Assembly (NCBI GenBank): GCA_036244855.1
Contig: BQKZ01000029.1
Location: 93,276 to 157,275, forward strand
DNA: 64,000 nt
Origin: Temnopleurus reevesii
Lineage: Eukaryota > Echinodermata > Echinoidea > Temnopleuroida > Temnopleuridae
Direction of reading: 5' to 3'
Part shown: piece by piece, positions 1 through 11,300 of the stretch
Numbering within the stretch: the first letter of the stretch is position 1
Layout of the letters: every line of letters starts with the position of its first letter
Translations under genes and position numbers: made by a program
The notes under the pieces: generated by a model
Told to the model about the DNA's origin: nothing
The model's database searches: none
The model's input: only the letters and a program-made list of their open reading frames with translations

Positions 1-29
1 TAAAACGCAAAGGTGTGAGTCGGCCTTAA
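1..29. mobile_element. Right end of a TTAA hairpin MITE (family B), cut by the window edge
   Basis: The first 29 bases end in GGTGTGAGTCGGCCTTAA. This matches the termini of the fuller family B copy at 45761-45990 and the inverted partial copy at 33691-33835. Only the last few tens of bases of the element lie in the window. TTAA at the boundary is consistent with a piggyBac/Kolobok-type target site. Confidence 0.55.
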
Positions 30-2198
30 GCGGTAGCTTTATCAAATCTGTTCATTGTTAAAATGAGTGCCTTCAAAATAGACTTTGTACACGTCAGAAA
101 CTGCATCATTTTAGAAACAATGTAGACTCCAAATTCAAGCGATTATTCGAGCGATTAGAAAGCAATCTCTTTTGATTGTTCATAGAGGACAAATTTGAAG
201 AAGAAAAAAATGTTTAGTGTATGAATTAGATTAACCTTTTCAAAGTTAGATTGATTTTAATCCATAAAGGTTTATCTTAATCCAAGCTGTTGAATAGAAA
301 TAAGACTTAATCCAAGTTCATGTTAGAAATCTAAATCATTAATGAATCAATCTTGTCTTTTAGATATTAATATACTTTTTTCTCATATGTCCTCCATGCA
401 GGACAATCAAAATATTAAAAAATTCTTTGTAATTGCTCGAAATATAGAACGTAATCAAAACACATTTTATTTTTCGAATTGAGAAACGTCTTGAATCGTA
501 ATATGCTGAAAACATCTTTTTTTCATATCACGAGAGAGAACATTATTGAAGCTCCCAGGTCAGTGTGCCTATTGGGACTTTCAATGATTTCCACTTCACG
601 CAGATATTGTTGGCAGGCTAATCCTAAATGCCTGACCCTTCTAGTTTTGTCTCCGTCTATATCACCTGATCATGTCTTATCTGAAATAACCTTTTCCGAA
701 GAGGAAGCATAATTTTTGTCATAGATTTGTAGATTCAGATAGTTAAGGAAGCATTATGGTTCTGTTTATTGTATATACGCTTGCTCCTATTATGAATACA
801 TTACGATTTCAGGACTTTTGTGATAAACAAGGTCGGTCTCTTGATAATCCTGATTGATTACGATACGTCGCCAATTTAACTTATTGCAAATTTTATCTAA
901 CTCACCATTACATAATTCTGTTGTAATTGAACAAAGTTGTTGTTGCTTTGAATTTTGTATGGAACGAGGGGTGAGCAAGGGAGAGTGTTGTAGCTCCACA
1001 TATTTTCAGTAAATATGTGCAAACACAACAATATGTACAATTTTAAAGCCTTTGTCCTGTATTTAGAAACGTCGTGGTTATACAACCCTCTAATTTTTTT
1101 GGTGCTGATATTTTGCCAATTTCTTTTTCAGACATCGTGCCTATGATAAAGCCCATGATCGGCCTTGAAATACACCTTGGTAGTAAACGAGGTTTATTTT
1201 CCGAGAAAATCATGGTATTCTTTTCAGTAATATGAGACAATTGTATAGAAATACATTACCTATATTTTTGTTATCGGTAAACTAATCGAGTTTCCAAACT
1301 TTGGGGGCGGGGGAATATACATGGTGCGTGATTTACCTAATTTTTGGTAGAATGGGCTCGGAAAATGACCTTTGGATTTTATCATTCAAGGATTTGCCGG
1401 ATACATTTTTTATATTCGTGATAAATTTTCATTTGAAAACATTCTATGCAAAAAGTGGAGTCATACAAAAATCAATCCTTTTGTCTGTGTTTATTGAGCT
1501 ATTCGTTCTAAATATGTTTTTTTTTAATTATATATGTCGTTGAGTGACCCAACATGATATTTTTTTTGTCAAAGACTCACATAGTTTTCCTCCCTTTATA
1601 TTTTACAGTGTGAGAAGTTGACGTCTTTATGCTAAATATGCGGCAGATGCAATGTCGTTAAATGATGTAATCCATTGTCATACAACTTTTGCCTCCTCAT
1701 TTCACATGAATTATGCACTACAATTGTAAGCGACCTTTATTATGTAAGAGCTTCACTTTAATATTAGCTCATTTTTCACGTTGAGCAGTTCACCGAGAGA
1801 CATTATTCAACAACTGAAATCACTCATGCGTGAAAAGGATTTCACTTTGTTCGATAAATATTGCAAGACAGATTCATTCAGAGGAAGTCTAAATGCGGAA
1901 ACTTAAAAATGAAATAATTACAAATAATTTACACATTCAATATTGATCCCTAACTTTTTGGCATAGTGTAGGATAGCCTACGCCAAAGGAAAGTTTTTTT
2001 TGTGTGTAAAATGTTAATGGAATATAAAAGTATCATTCTGCAGATATGCATCTATATACTGATATTTACCGCTCAGGCTGCATGCACATCGGATGAACTT
2101 ATAAATCAACAATCTCCATGGGAAAAATAACGTTGTTTTCTGCATGATATCACGTACCTTAGTTTGATTTCGATTTTTTAATGTTTATCAACCAATAG
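30..2198. other. Non-coding AT-rich sequence upstream of the transporter gene
   Basis: No ORF here has recognisable protein composition or bounding splice sites; the longest open stretches (about 60-110 codons) are AT-rich and differ in every frame. I see no RNA gene and no clear promoter. A noncoding 5' exon or the promoter of the transporter gene could lie here, because an acceptor-like site precedes the first coding exon, but I cannot place it. Confidence 0.5.
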
Positions 2199-2396
2199 GT
2201 CTATTCGCTGATCTTTCTGCCTCCATAAATCAGGCAGGTTACCAAACCTGATGCGGATTCTACACACACAAGCCAACCAGATAGATGATCAATATACCTG
2301 TATTTTTTTTTACTGGACCTTCCCCATAAACAAGTTACAGTTACCTTATCTTGATAGTCTTACTTTATCAGAGAATTCAATTTTATTAATGACACA

Positions 2397-2611
2397 AAAT
2401 ATTGTCAGTGTGTCTTCACGAAGTGACATTAGACACAGGCTGGTGTTGCATGAAACCAGTAGGCCTAACTCTAGTTACGATGTCATTGAAACGAGCTATA
2501 TGTTAGGAAGTGTGAACGCGCATCTTGTTGCTATGTTGGGAGTCTCTTTGTCTTCATGCAACACTTCCTGTCGGATAATGTGACTTCATGAAAATACAGA
2601 CAACGATGTTG
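2397..2611. mobile_element. Imperfect foldback element, copy A
   Basis: Two arms of roughly 55 bases are imperfect reverse complements: the left arm runs through GTGTTGCATGAAAC near 2441-2454 and the right arm through TCATGCAACAC near 2554-2564. The spacer is about 100 bases. The matching foldback at 4041-4229 in copy B shows that the element was present before the two blocks diverged. No coding capacity, so probably a non-autonomous DNA element. Confidence 0.55.
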
Positions 2612-3300
2612 TTTTCATTAGTTTTCGGGTTTTTTTTTTTTTTTTTTTACTTACAGCTTGATATTCATGGATAATTATAACTTCAAATGACGTGACATAA
2701 CCTTGAATTGACTACCCACATTTTTACAAATCAACAACTCGCATACGTGTTCTTTTTCCTAAAAGATCAAGATAATTTATATGCATTGAAATTGATGAAA
2801 ACGTGATATTCTTGTTTTTTCTTCACTGATTACCTAAGAAGGTTACGGCGGAACAAACGGGACACAAGATAGAGACAGATTCAATGTTTTTGCGAAAATT
2901 GTCTTATTTACACATAATGTCAAAATGGACAATACCAACCTGTATATATTTTGCAAAATAAGACAGGATGTTGTTAAAAGAGTTTGTCATGCATTGTCCC
3001 ATACGAGGGCCACTATAAGAATATGGGCCTGCATAAACTTGTTAATTAAACAATTCCCAAGAGTTCCAAGGTGGCATCCATCCGATTTTGAATTATTCTA
3101 TTCCCCTTGATTTTTCTTTTTTTCATAAAAAAAACACCTTTCATTAGCAGGATAATGTCACGCTCCCGGTTCGGCTCTCTTCGATTAGAAATCAGAATGA
3201 TAATTATGTCACACACTCCATGACAATTTACTTTTAAAATGTTTTTTTTTTTACAGAAATTATTTCAAAACTTCTTGAGACGCGTGTCAGGTGAGTGAAG

Positions 3301-3449
3301 ATGGGAGTTTGTGTTGTTGGAGATAAGCGAGAAGGAGAAGGAGAAGGAGGAGGTATGCGTCTTTGGTTTCGACATCGATGGGGATGGGTGGTGACGGTGG
3401 CCGGTTTCACCATCAATCTCGTCATCTATAACATGCTCTACTGCTATGG
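3301..3449 (+). pseudogene. Truncated second copy of transporter exon 1 (probable alternative haplotype)
   Basis: Starting at the ATG at 3301, this encodes the N-terminus of the SLC16-like transporter: an acidic/glycine-rich leader, then MRLWFRHRWGWVV and the first membrane segment. It stops at the N at 3450 in a Gly codon with no splice donor. The intact exon is at 4872-5079. The leader differs only in the length of a GAA/GGA microsatellite (18 residues before MRLWF here, 20 in the other copy); the rest of the visible protein is identical. The preceding acceptor-like T-run plus CAG (exon start about 3257) is also conserved. I read it as the broken end of a second haplotype contig rather than a real pseudogene, but a partial tandem duplication is not excluded. 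Confidence 0.75.
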
Positions 3450-3450
3450 N
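3450..3450. other. Single-N contig join
   Basis: One ambiguous base separates the truncated exon from a restart of sequence already seen at 2199. It marks a scaffold join, not a sequenced gap of known size. Confidence 0.85.
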
Positions 3451-3777
3451 GTCTATTCGCTGATCTTTCTGCCTCCATAAATCAGGCAGGTTACCAAACC
3501 TGATGCGGATTCTACACACACAAGCCAACCAGATAGATGATCAATTTTGTTACTGTAAATTTTGTTACTGGACCTTCCCAATAAACAAGTTAGATTAATC
3601 TGAAACACGGGGAAATACTTCTTTTGTTATGTTTTTTTTAATTCAATCATCACATCAAATAGTCTTGTATAATGTGGCTAAATATGGCTTACAGTGCATC
3701 TATTGTGCCTCCGTGCCTCTATAATTCCTATATATACTAGCTAAATGTAGGTCTTTTTAAGCAGCGTTTTGTATCCT

Positions 3778-3962
3778 CTGGAAAAGGCGCTCTATAAATT
3801 CAATTATTATTATCATTATTATTATTATTTTTATTTTTATTATTATTATTAATATTATTATTATTATTATTGTTAGTATCATCATTATTATCACTATTAT
3901 TATCATTATTATAATAATTTACAGCATTTGTAACGCGCTTATCACAAATTATTATTATTATT
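3778..3962. repeat. SINE-like 3' end followed by (ATT)n microsatellite
   Basis: A short 'AAAGGCGCTCTATAAATTCA' motif, typical of 3' ends of invertebrate tRNA-SINEs, leads into about 150 bases of imperfect ATT/ATC repeats. It lies in the insertion specific to copy B, so it is an insertion polymorphism between the two blocks. Confidence 0.6.
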
Positions 3963-4040
3963 CTTGGATGACCCGATGTAAATCATATAATACCTAAGGA
4001 TTATCACGTTGCAAGTCTTACTTTATCAGAGAACAACACA

Positions 4041-4229
4041 AAATATCGTCTGTGTGTTTTCACGAAATGACGGTAGTCATAGGCTTGTGTTGCATGAAAC
4101 TGTCACTATATTATTTGAAATGTTAATAAAACGAGCAATAATTATTGCTATGTTGTTTTAATCTCTTTGTCGTCATGCAACACTACCCGTTGGCTACCGT
4201 CACTTCATGCAAACACGGACGACATCGTA
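4041..4229. mobile_element. Imperfect foldback element, copy B
   Basis: The counterpart of the foldback at 2397-2611. The left arm includes ACGGTAGTCATAGGCTTGTG and the right arm includes the inverse CTACCCGTTGGCTACCGT. Arms are better matched here than in copy A. Confidence 0.5.
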
Positions 4230-4827
4230 TTTCCCATACATTTTAGCTTAATAGTCATGGATAATTATAACTTCAAATAACGTGATATGACCTTGAATTT
4301 ACTACATGATTATGACCCTCAATTTACAAATAAAAAAAAATCGCATTCGTGTACTTTTTCCAAAAAGAATCAAGATAATTTATATGCATTGAAATTGATG
4401 AAAACGTGATATTTTTGTTTGTTCTTCATTGATTACCTCAAAAAGTTATGGTGGAATAAACGGGATATGATAAACTGTCTTATTCACACATAATGTCAAA
4501 ATGGATAAAATCAACCTGTATATTTTGCAAAATAAGACAGGAAATTGTTAAAAGAATTAGTCATGCAGTGCCCCATACGAGGGCCATTATAAGAATATGG
4601 GCCCGCATGAACTTGTTAATTAAACAATTTCCAAGGGTTCCAAGGCGGCATCCATCCGATTTTGAATTATTGTATTCCCCTTGATTTTTTCTTTTTCATA
4701 AAAAAAAACACCTTTCATTAGTAGGATAATGTCACGCTCCCGGTTCGGTTCTCTTCAATTATAAATCATATGATAATGTCAGACACGCAATGACAAAGAC
4801 TTTTCAAAATATTTTTGTTTTCGACAG

Positions 4828-5079
4828 AAATCATTTCAAAACTTTATGAGACACGTGTTAGGTGAGTGAAGATGGGAGTTTGTGTTGTTGGAGATAAGCG
4901 AGAAGGAGAAGAAGGAGGAGGAGGAGGAGATATGCGTCTTTGGTTTCGACATCGATGGGGATGGGTGGTGACGGTGGCCGGATTCACCATCAATCTCGTC
5001 ATCTATAACATGCTCTACTGCTATGGAATCCTACTCGTCACCTTTCAAGAAGAATTCAACGCAAACACTGTGCAAACAG
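4828..5079 (+). CDS. Transporter exon 1 (5' UTR 4828-4871; coding 4872-5079)
   Basis: TTTTGTTTTCGACAG precedes 4828, so a noncoding exon probably lies upstream. Coding residues 1-69 comprise a leader with an E/G-rich microsatellite run, then TM1 (about 31-58), ending in NTVQT. The donor is ACAG|GTATGT and one base of a Gly codon is carried over. A perfect-looking donor (GTTAG|GTGAGT) sits just upstream of the ATG and could permit an alternative 5' splice; both copies of the block keep it. Confidence 0.88.
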
Positions 5080-5257
5080 GTATGTTCCTTATTTTATGTC
5101 ATGTTTTTTATTACAATAAGGCAAAAAGAAATTTAGGTGTGTACTTGTCCGAAACCAGGTGATATATGTATACAAACGCACCCCTCACTGCCCCCCCTCT
5201 CTATATATATATCCATTCCCTCTCCTCTCTCTTTCTCTCTCCCTTTCTATCTCCCCC

Positions 5258-5294
<37 letters not shown>

Positions 5295-5314
5295 CCTATC
5301 CACCCCCCTCTCTC

Positions 5315-5351
<37 letters not shown>

Positions 5352-8300
5352 TCTCTATTTGCTTCTTTTTGACTCCCAAATTGAAAAGTCAACAATTAGA
5401 TAAGACGAGCCACACCTACTCACCTACAGCAATACATAGGTTCAGTTTTATATAATTATATATCACGACAAACAGGAATAAAAAATCGAATTCCCCTCGA
5501 TTTGAAAAAAAACCTTTTTACTTTGTTTGAATAAGTCAGCTTATATTTTCACGAGCTTGCACATTTGTTTATATACTCTATCCAGATATGTACTTATAGA
5601 ATCAAAGACCCATCATGGAATTCCAATAAGATGCATAAAATTTAATGGCACCCACATTGCATGCACCACCAGATGAAGTGTATACAGATTGCATATCTGG
5701 TTTAGCTTTAATGGAGTGTATTTCTATTCGCATAAAAGCACTTTAATTCAAGCCTTTTAAAATTCCTCACTGTTAAAACTAACTCGTCCAGGGTTCAACA
5801 ATTGTTATTTCTGACTCAACTACATTAATGGTTCCCTCGTTTCATATCAGTACAGTACATTTTGACAAGTTTGTTCTCAGAGTGTTTCAGGCGATTGCAA
5901 GCGTTCAACACCAGCATTAAGAACTAGCTTTATCTTTGTGGAACCATTGTACATAAGAATATAAGAAGGGATCCAATCGTGAGGTTTTTACCGAAGCCAT
6001 AAGGATAAAAAGAACATTATGATGAATCTTTATCCTCTACGAGCAGAGGCAACATCCAGCGACTGGATGGTGGATAATGTTTTTCGTGAGAACAAGACTG
6101 TTTAGTTTGTACCTTTTATCCTTGCTGGTGAGAAAACTCACATTGAGAAATATTGATGTTTGATCCATAATTGCAAAATAATCACCATTAGATAAACATG
6201 CCAGTGTGAGGAGCGGTATTTTACGAGTAGTATATAGGTTCAATAACCTGTGCTAAAGTCATATAAAGGTTCGGTGTCGGCTCATGTTCAAAGAGATATG
6301 ATGCTATATCAAGTACAAAATAAACAGACGGAGCGTTATATCACATCTAATTTTCCAAATAGTGATAGATTAACAATACGAACGGATTATTCATATTGTT
6401 GATTTAAAGGCATTATTTTCAACTAATTTTTAGCTAGCTTTATTTTTCAGTTCCTTCTCAACTATCATCTCAACTCCAACAAGAAGAACCGTTGTTCGTA
6501 TTGTTCATGAGACAGACCGCCATTTTGTGTAGCTTATTGTTTTGTTTTGTTTTTGTTGTTTTTTGTTTTTTTTAGGAAAGTGCATGTTAAGAAAATAGAA
6601 AACCATGTATTATTGTTTTTTTTTTCAATTATTGGTTATTACATAGATTTCCCAATTAATTTCAAACTATCATAAAAACGATTACATTTCCACCATTTGA
6701 TTTCGTGCAGAATGCACGTTTGCAATTACATAATATGCTTGATATAGCGCTTAATATTGTAATAAATCTCTAAGCGCTTAACAATTGTTTTACACACGTT
6801 ACATCACCATCATCATCGAGTTTATCATCATCTGACAGCGATCCAAAGTCCATCTTTTGTTGTATGCCGCATCTGACTGTTACATCTCACTACTTATAAT
6901 CACAAAGGGGCACCCTAAATATGTTTTAGCCCAATAATCATTGAACTTTCAACAATTGAGCAATCAGTAATCAGATCGTGATGAGATATAATAACCGCAT
7001 TAGAATTACGTTCACACTGAGAACATAAGCGTTAAAGAGGAACACACCCTTGAATTATCGTACTGTCATTGAATGAAGAAAATTCAGAAGAACAAACTGT
7101 GAAAATTTTAGCAAAACCAGACAATATGTTCAAAAGTTGTGAATTTTCAAATGTTTGATTACATTGAGGAAAGAAAATTGTACATGTGAAATAAAATAAA
7201 GAGCTAGCCTCAAGTATAGATGCATGATTGATTAATTGATTGAATTTAATTCCGTATCAAAACTTCTAAAAATGCCTTTACATTGTTTNCCCCCCCCCCC
7301 CCCCCCCGTCTATCAAATATTGTCTTAAATGATGAATTTACTGAATGAGGAATTAAGATTTCAGTATCGAGTTTCATAATTATGATAAATCGTTGTGGGT
7401 TTTTTTAAGGTGTGAAAAATTCGTGCAATTTTCGTTCATTTTTTTAAAAGGTAATTCTTTCATTCGTATATTTTGAGCATATTAAAATTAGATGGATTTA
7501 GTCCCCAACCTTTTCCAATCCAACACTCATTACAAAATCGAAAATTTGAGGGGATTTTAAAGGGCGTCAGTGTCTTCCAGTTCGTATTGTCCTGCACCCT
7601 TATATACAAAGGCAGACATAGAAAAACAATTTGATTTGAAATACAGAATACAGAATGCAACTTTAAGCCCCGGTCACATATGACCCCAGAAGCAACACGA
7701 TTCACCCCGACTCTTTGTTAATTTAAAGTTAACTACCTCAGAACAACGAGTTGGGGTGAATCGTGTTGCTTCCGGGGTCCTATGTGACCGGAGCTTTACA
7801 TTAAAGTCAAATACAAAAATCATGAAAAAAGCAAGCAGCTATTAGTCCACTTCTTTTTTAAATATGTGAAAGATTTTCAACTTTTTTTTTAATTCTCAAC
7901 CACAGGCTGGGTAGGCTCAATAGCCATCGGCATATCCTGCCTATCATCGCCGATCTCCAACCCTCTCGTCGAGCGTTTCGGCAACCGTGTCGTCATCGTG
8001 ACCGGTGTCATCCTATCCTTCAGCAGCCTCATCCTGACATCCTTCATGCCCGTCATCGAGGCGATGTACTTCACGTTTAGTGTTCTCTATGGTTTCGGTG
8101 CCGGCTTCCAGCTGATGAGTAGTGTCAACCTCGCCCTCCAGTACTTCCCAATCAAGAACTCCACCCGATCTGTATGCATCATCATGGCTGGGGCAAATAT
8201 TGGTATGTGATTTCCTTGTACCCCATTATAGGACCCACTAAAGTCCGACTGAACATCGTTGGGGATGGGATGTTAGATAAACATCAGTTTGTTACATTGA

Positions 8301-11300
8301 GTGAATAGATTGTGACGCCGGATGAAAGGTTTTGATACCCAAGACGCAAATTTGGTGTCCTATTTAAGTCACAAACTTTGTGCCCGGGTTACAAAAAAAA
8401 CTTTGCATCCCAGGTTGCACATTTCAAGTCCCCAAATAAAATTCCGTGACCTGGTCGCAAACTTCGCAAACCACATGGCATATTGTTGATCGTATACTTG
8501 GGAGCTACTATGCAGAAAACAGTGACAGGTGTGGACATTTTGGTCATCACTCTTTCATTTCAATTCATATGTATAACAGCACTAGATGTACATTGGAAGA
8601 ATGACCTGCTGTTTCGTCACTGATATAATAATCCAGTCTAGAAGAGGAATGGTTGCATGAAACCGTCAATGTGAACAAAAAGCTCACTATCAGTTCCATT
8701 CAAGAATACAAATGAATGATGCACCAGTCTTCCACACAAACTTGCCTAAATATCTCCTCTCATTCTCATTAAAACTCAGATTCCATTTTGGTAAGGTATT
8801 TCAGAGAATTCTCAGGCCAATAAATCCAATTCAAAATCCGGAAAAGAATATTTTATGCTGAATACAGCTCCAAGATCATGGACATCTAATTGAGATAGTT
8901 ATTCACTTGCAAAGTTTTGTTGAACAGCCATGCATTTCCATGGGTTGTCATTGTACTTGTCGCTTCGTCGGGGTCACTGACAATGTGTATTCTTATTTAA
9001 TGTCTCTCATTATTATGTATATTTGGTGGCAGCATCACATAAGACTGTGTTCTTAAACTGTTTATCTATCTCCTTATTTAATTGTATTTGTATATATACA
9101 TTGTACATGATTTTTTTCTTCAATGGAATAAATAAGAATTTAATAATTTCCATTTGTTTCAAACACCAGGAATGATGTGCACAAGTCCTCTCCTTCTCTA
9201 CCTTGTAAAGACAATCGGCTGGCGGAATTCACTACGCGTTATGGGCACCATCACGCTTGGTATAGGACTACCTCTGACATATGTTTATGATCAACCAACT
9301 ATCATCCAACATGACCGAATCAGCTGCAGTGAGAAGGATCTGTCAGACGGGGTAAAGCCTACATCATCTGGAAAAGAAAAGGATGATCTGGAAGCCCTAG
9401 GCATATCGGACAACAAACCTATAACCCCATATGTTAGGATCCCAGAGGTTGAAATGAGAACTCTCAAAGACAAAGACGCAGATCACCTTGGAAATGAAAC
9501 TAAGATCAGCAAAGATTTGAAAAGTGCGGAAAGGAAAGACAAGAAGAATTTGTTTTGGAGAATCCTAGTGGCCTTAACCTACCCAGACCTGTGGCTCTTT
9601 TGTATAGCAAGCTTCGGTTATGGGTCCTGCTCTTCCTTCGTCTATGTTCACTTAGTGAGTTATGCCCGCTACATTTTAATGGCCCCGGTCAGATAGAGGC
9701 CCGAAAGTAACACGATTCAACACGACTCTTTGTTACCACAGTTAATTGCAAAGAGTCGTGTTGAATCGTGTTGCTTCTGGGGCCCTATGTGACCGGGGCT
9801 TAAGGCCAACTTACACTATACGATTGGTCTACGATCCGATTCCAGAAGAAAGTTAGCATTTTACATAAGACATTGTATTATGAGAAAGGCAGAACGATAA
9901 GAAAAGTTGTATGTGCTGAAAGCTTTCTAGGCGGAACAAAGACCAGTAAGCCGGTTTCTTAGTAGATTGAAATTTATGCAGGTTTCTTGTAAACGACCGA
10001 ATGTCGGTTAAGCCTCGCGCCTTCTTTCGCGTTGCCAAGAACAACCTTTGTCTAAGAACACAGTAAAATGTGCATTTATTAGTAACCCGCCGATTGAGCT
10101 GCGACTACACGGGGACGTTGTTTCAGTGGTGGAGTATAGTGCCACGATTGTCTACGATTTGAAACTAATTTGGTTCCAAAGTATTTACATGAATGCTCAG
10201 GGCAAGGATCATAACATAATCAGCAGAAATATCGATTATGATAATAATAAATGATGAAAGATGCAATTTATATAGCGAACGTATCCACTCTGCGGAGTGC
10301 TCAAGGCATTATTATGAAAGTGTTTCCATTTTAGATAGATCACTTAGCTTTCGACACAAACGGAATATTAGACTGCCCATTTTATACACAGAGGTTTATA
10401 AATCTTTCTTTTTGGAAAAAAAAATAAGACGTTTGAACGCTATTTGTATCATACCCCATAAAGTATCTCTTTAGAGTTGACTCATGCTCGAAAGCTCCAT
10501 TTTTGTCCTCGTATCAAAATTCACTGATCTGTGACGAATAACAGACTTTTGTCGTCATATTGTTTAGGTCTGTATCAACAAAAAAAATCCCTGAACAGTA
10601 AATTACCTATTGTTTTCTGTTTATTTTTGCAACCCAACTTTTGAAGACATATTCATCGATTTAATACCCATCAGTGTTTTGCATTTTATCATCAACTTAG
10701 CGTTGATCACAAAATTGATAAAACTTCTGTCTCTTGGTTTTTTTTATGTAGGAAACGTAATAGCTCAACTGCTCAATGAAGTTGAAATTATTTTTAGAAG
10801 AAAGATGTATGTCTAACAGTATCACTTTTAGTATTGCCTAACTTTCTCAAACCTAGATTAAATCTCCGCTCCTGAACTATAATTTTGTATATGATTTAGT
10901 CAGCGTATCATTTTACTCGTGTATTAACTTAATTTAATGTACTCCCTTTATGGCAATACTTTTGATTTGGCTCTGTAAAAATGTCGTTGGTTTACGGTAA
11001 ATAATAGTTTGATGGATACGGACGCAGTTCATTGTTTTAAATTTGACCCAATAACTTTAATACAAAAATGAGAAAACAAGCATCATGAAATTTTAACATA
11101 CAATTACCTCGCTCACCAAGAGTGTGATCAATCTAACCGAGTCCATTGTTACAACTTCGTTATGTGATCACAAAGGTCATATTAAATTGAAGGAAGTATT
11201 AAAGATTCACATGGGACACTCATACACTTCCATCTGACCTGTATAAGGGTCGCTGCGGAAGCCATCTGTCTCTTCCAATATGATTGAATAAATGATTAGG

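Larger units (their letters stand above)
2199..3449. repeat. Duplicated block, copy A (upstream of and including start of transporter exon 1)
   Basis: The block opens with GTCTATTCGCTGATCTTTCT and the same sequence restarts at 3451, directly after a single N. Homology is collinear with 3451-5028 apart from an extra few hundred bases in copy B and scattered substitutions and small indels. Copy A ends inside the transporter's first coding exon. Divergence is clearly higher in the non-coding part than in the exon. Either an unmerged second haplotype or a tandem duplication would produce this; the position of the N favours an assembly join. Confidence 0.85.
3451..5028. repeat. Duplicated block, copy B (contains the intact exon 1)
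   Basis: Collinear with 2199-3449. It differs by an insertion of several hundred bases at about 3590-4015, which contains a SINE-like 3' end (GGCGCTCTATAAATTC) and an (ATT)n tract absent from copy A. Homology runs through the 5' untranslated region into the exon, where copy A stops. Confidence 0.85.

Noticed and set aside
5137..5455. Ser/Leu-rich ORFs
   Set aside because: Translations of the (CT)n microsatellite in intron 1.
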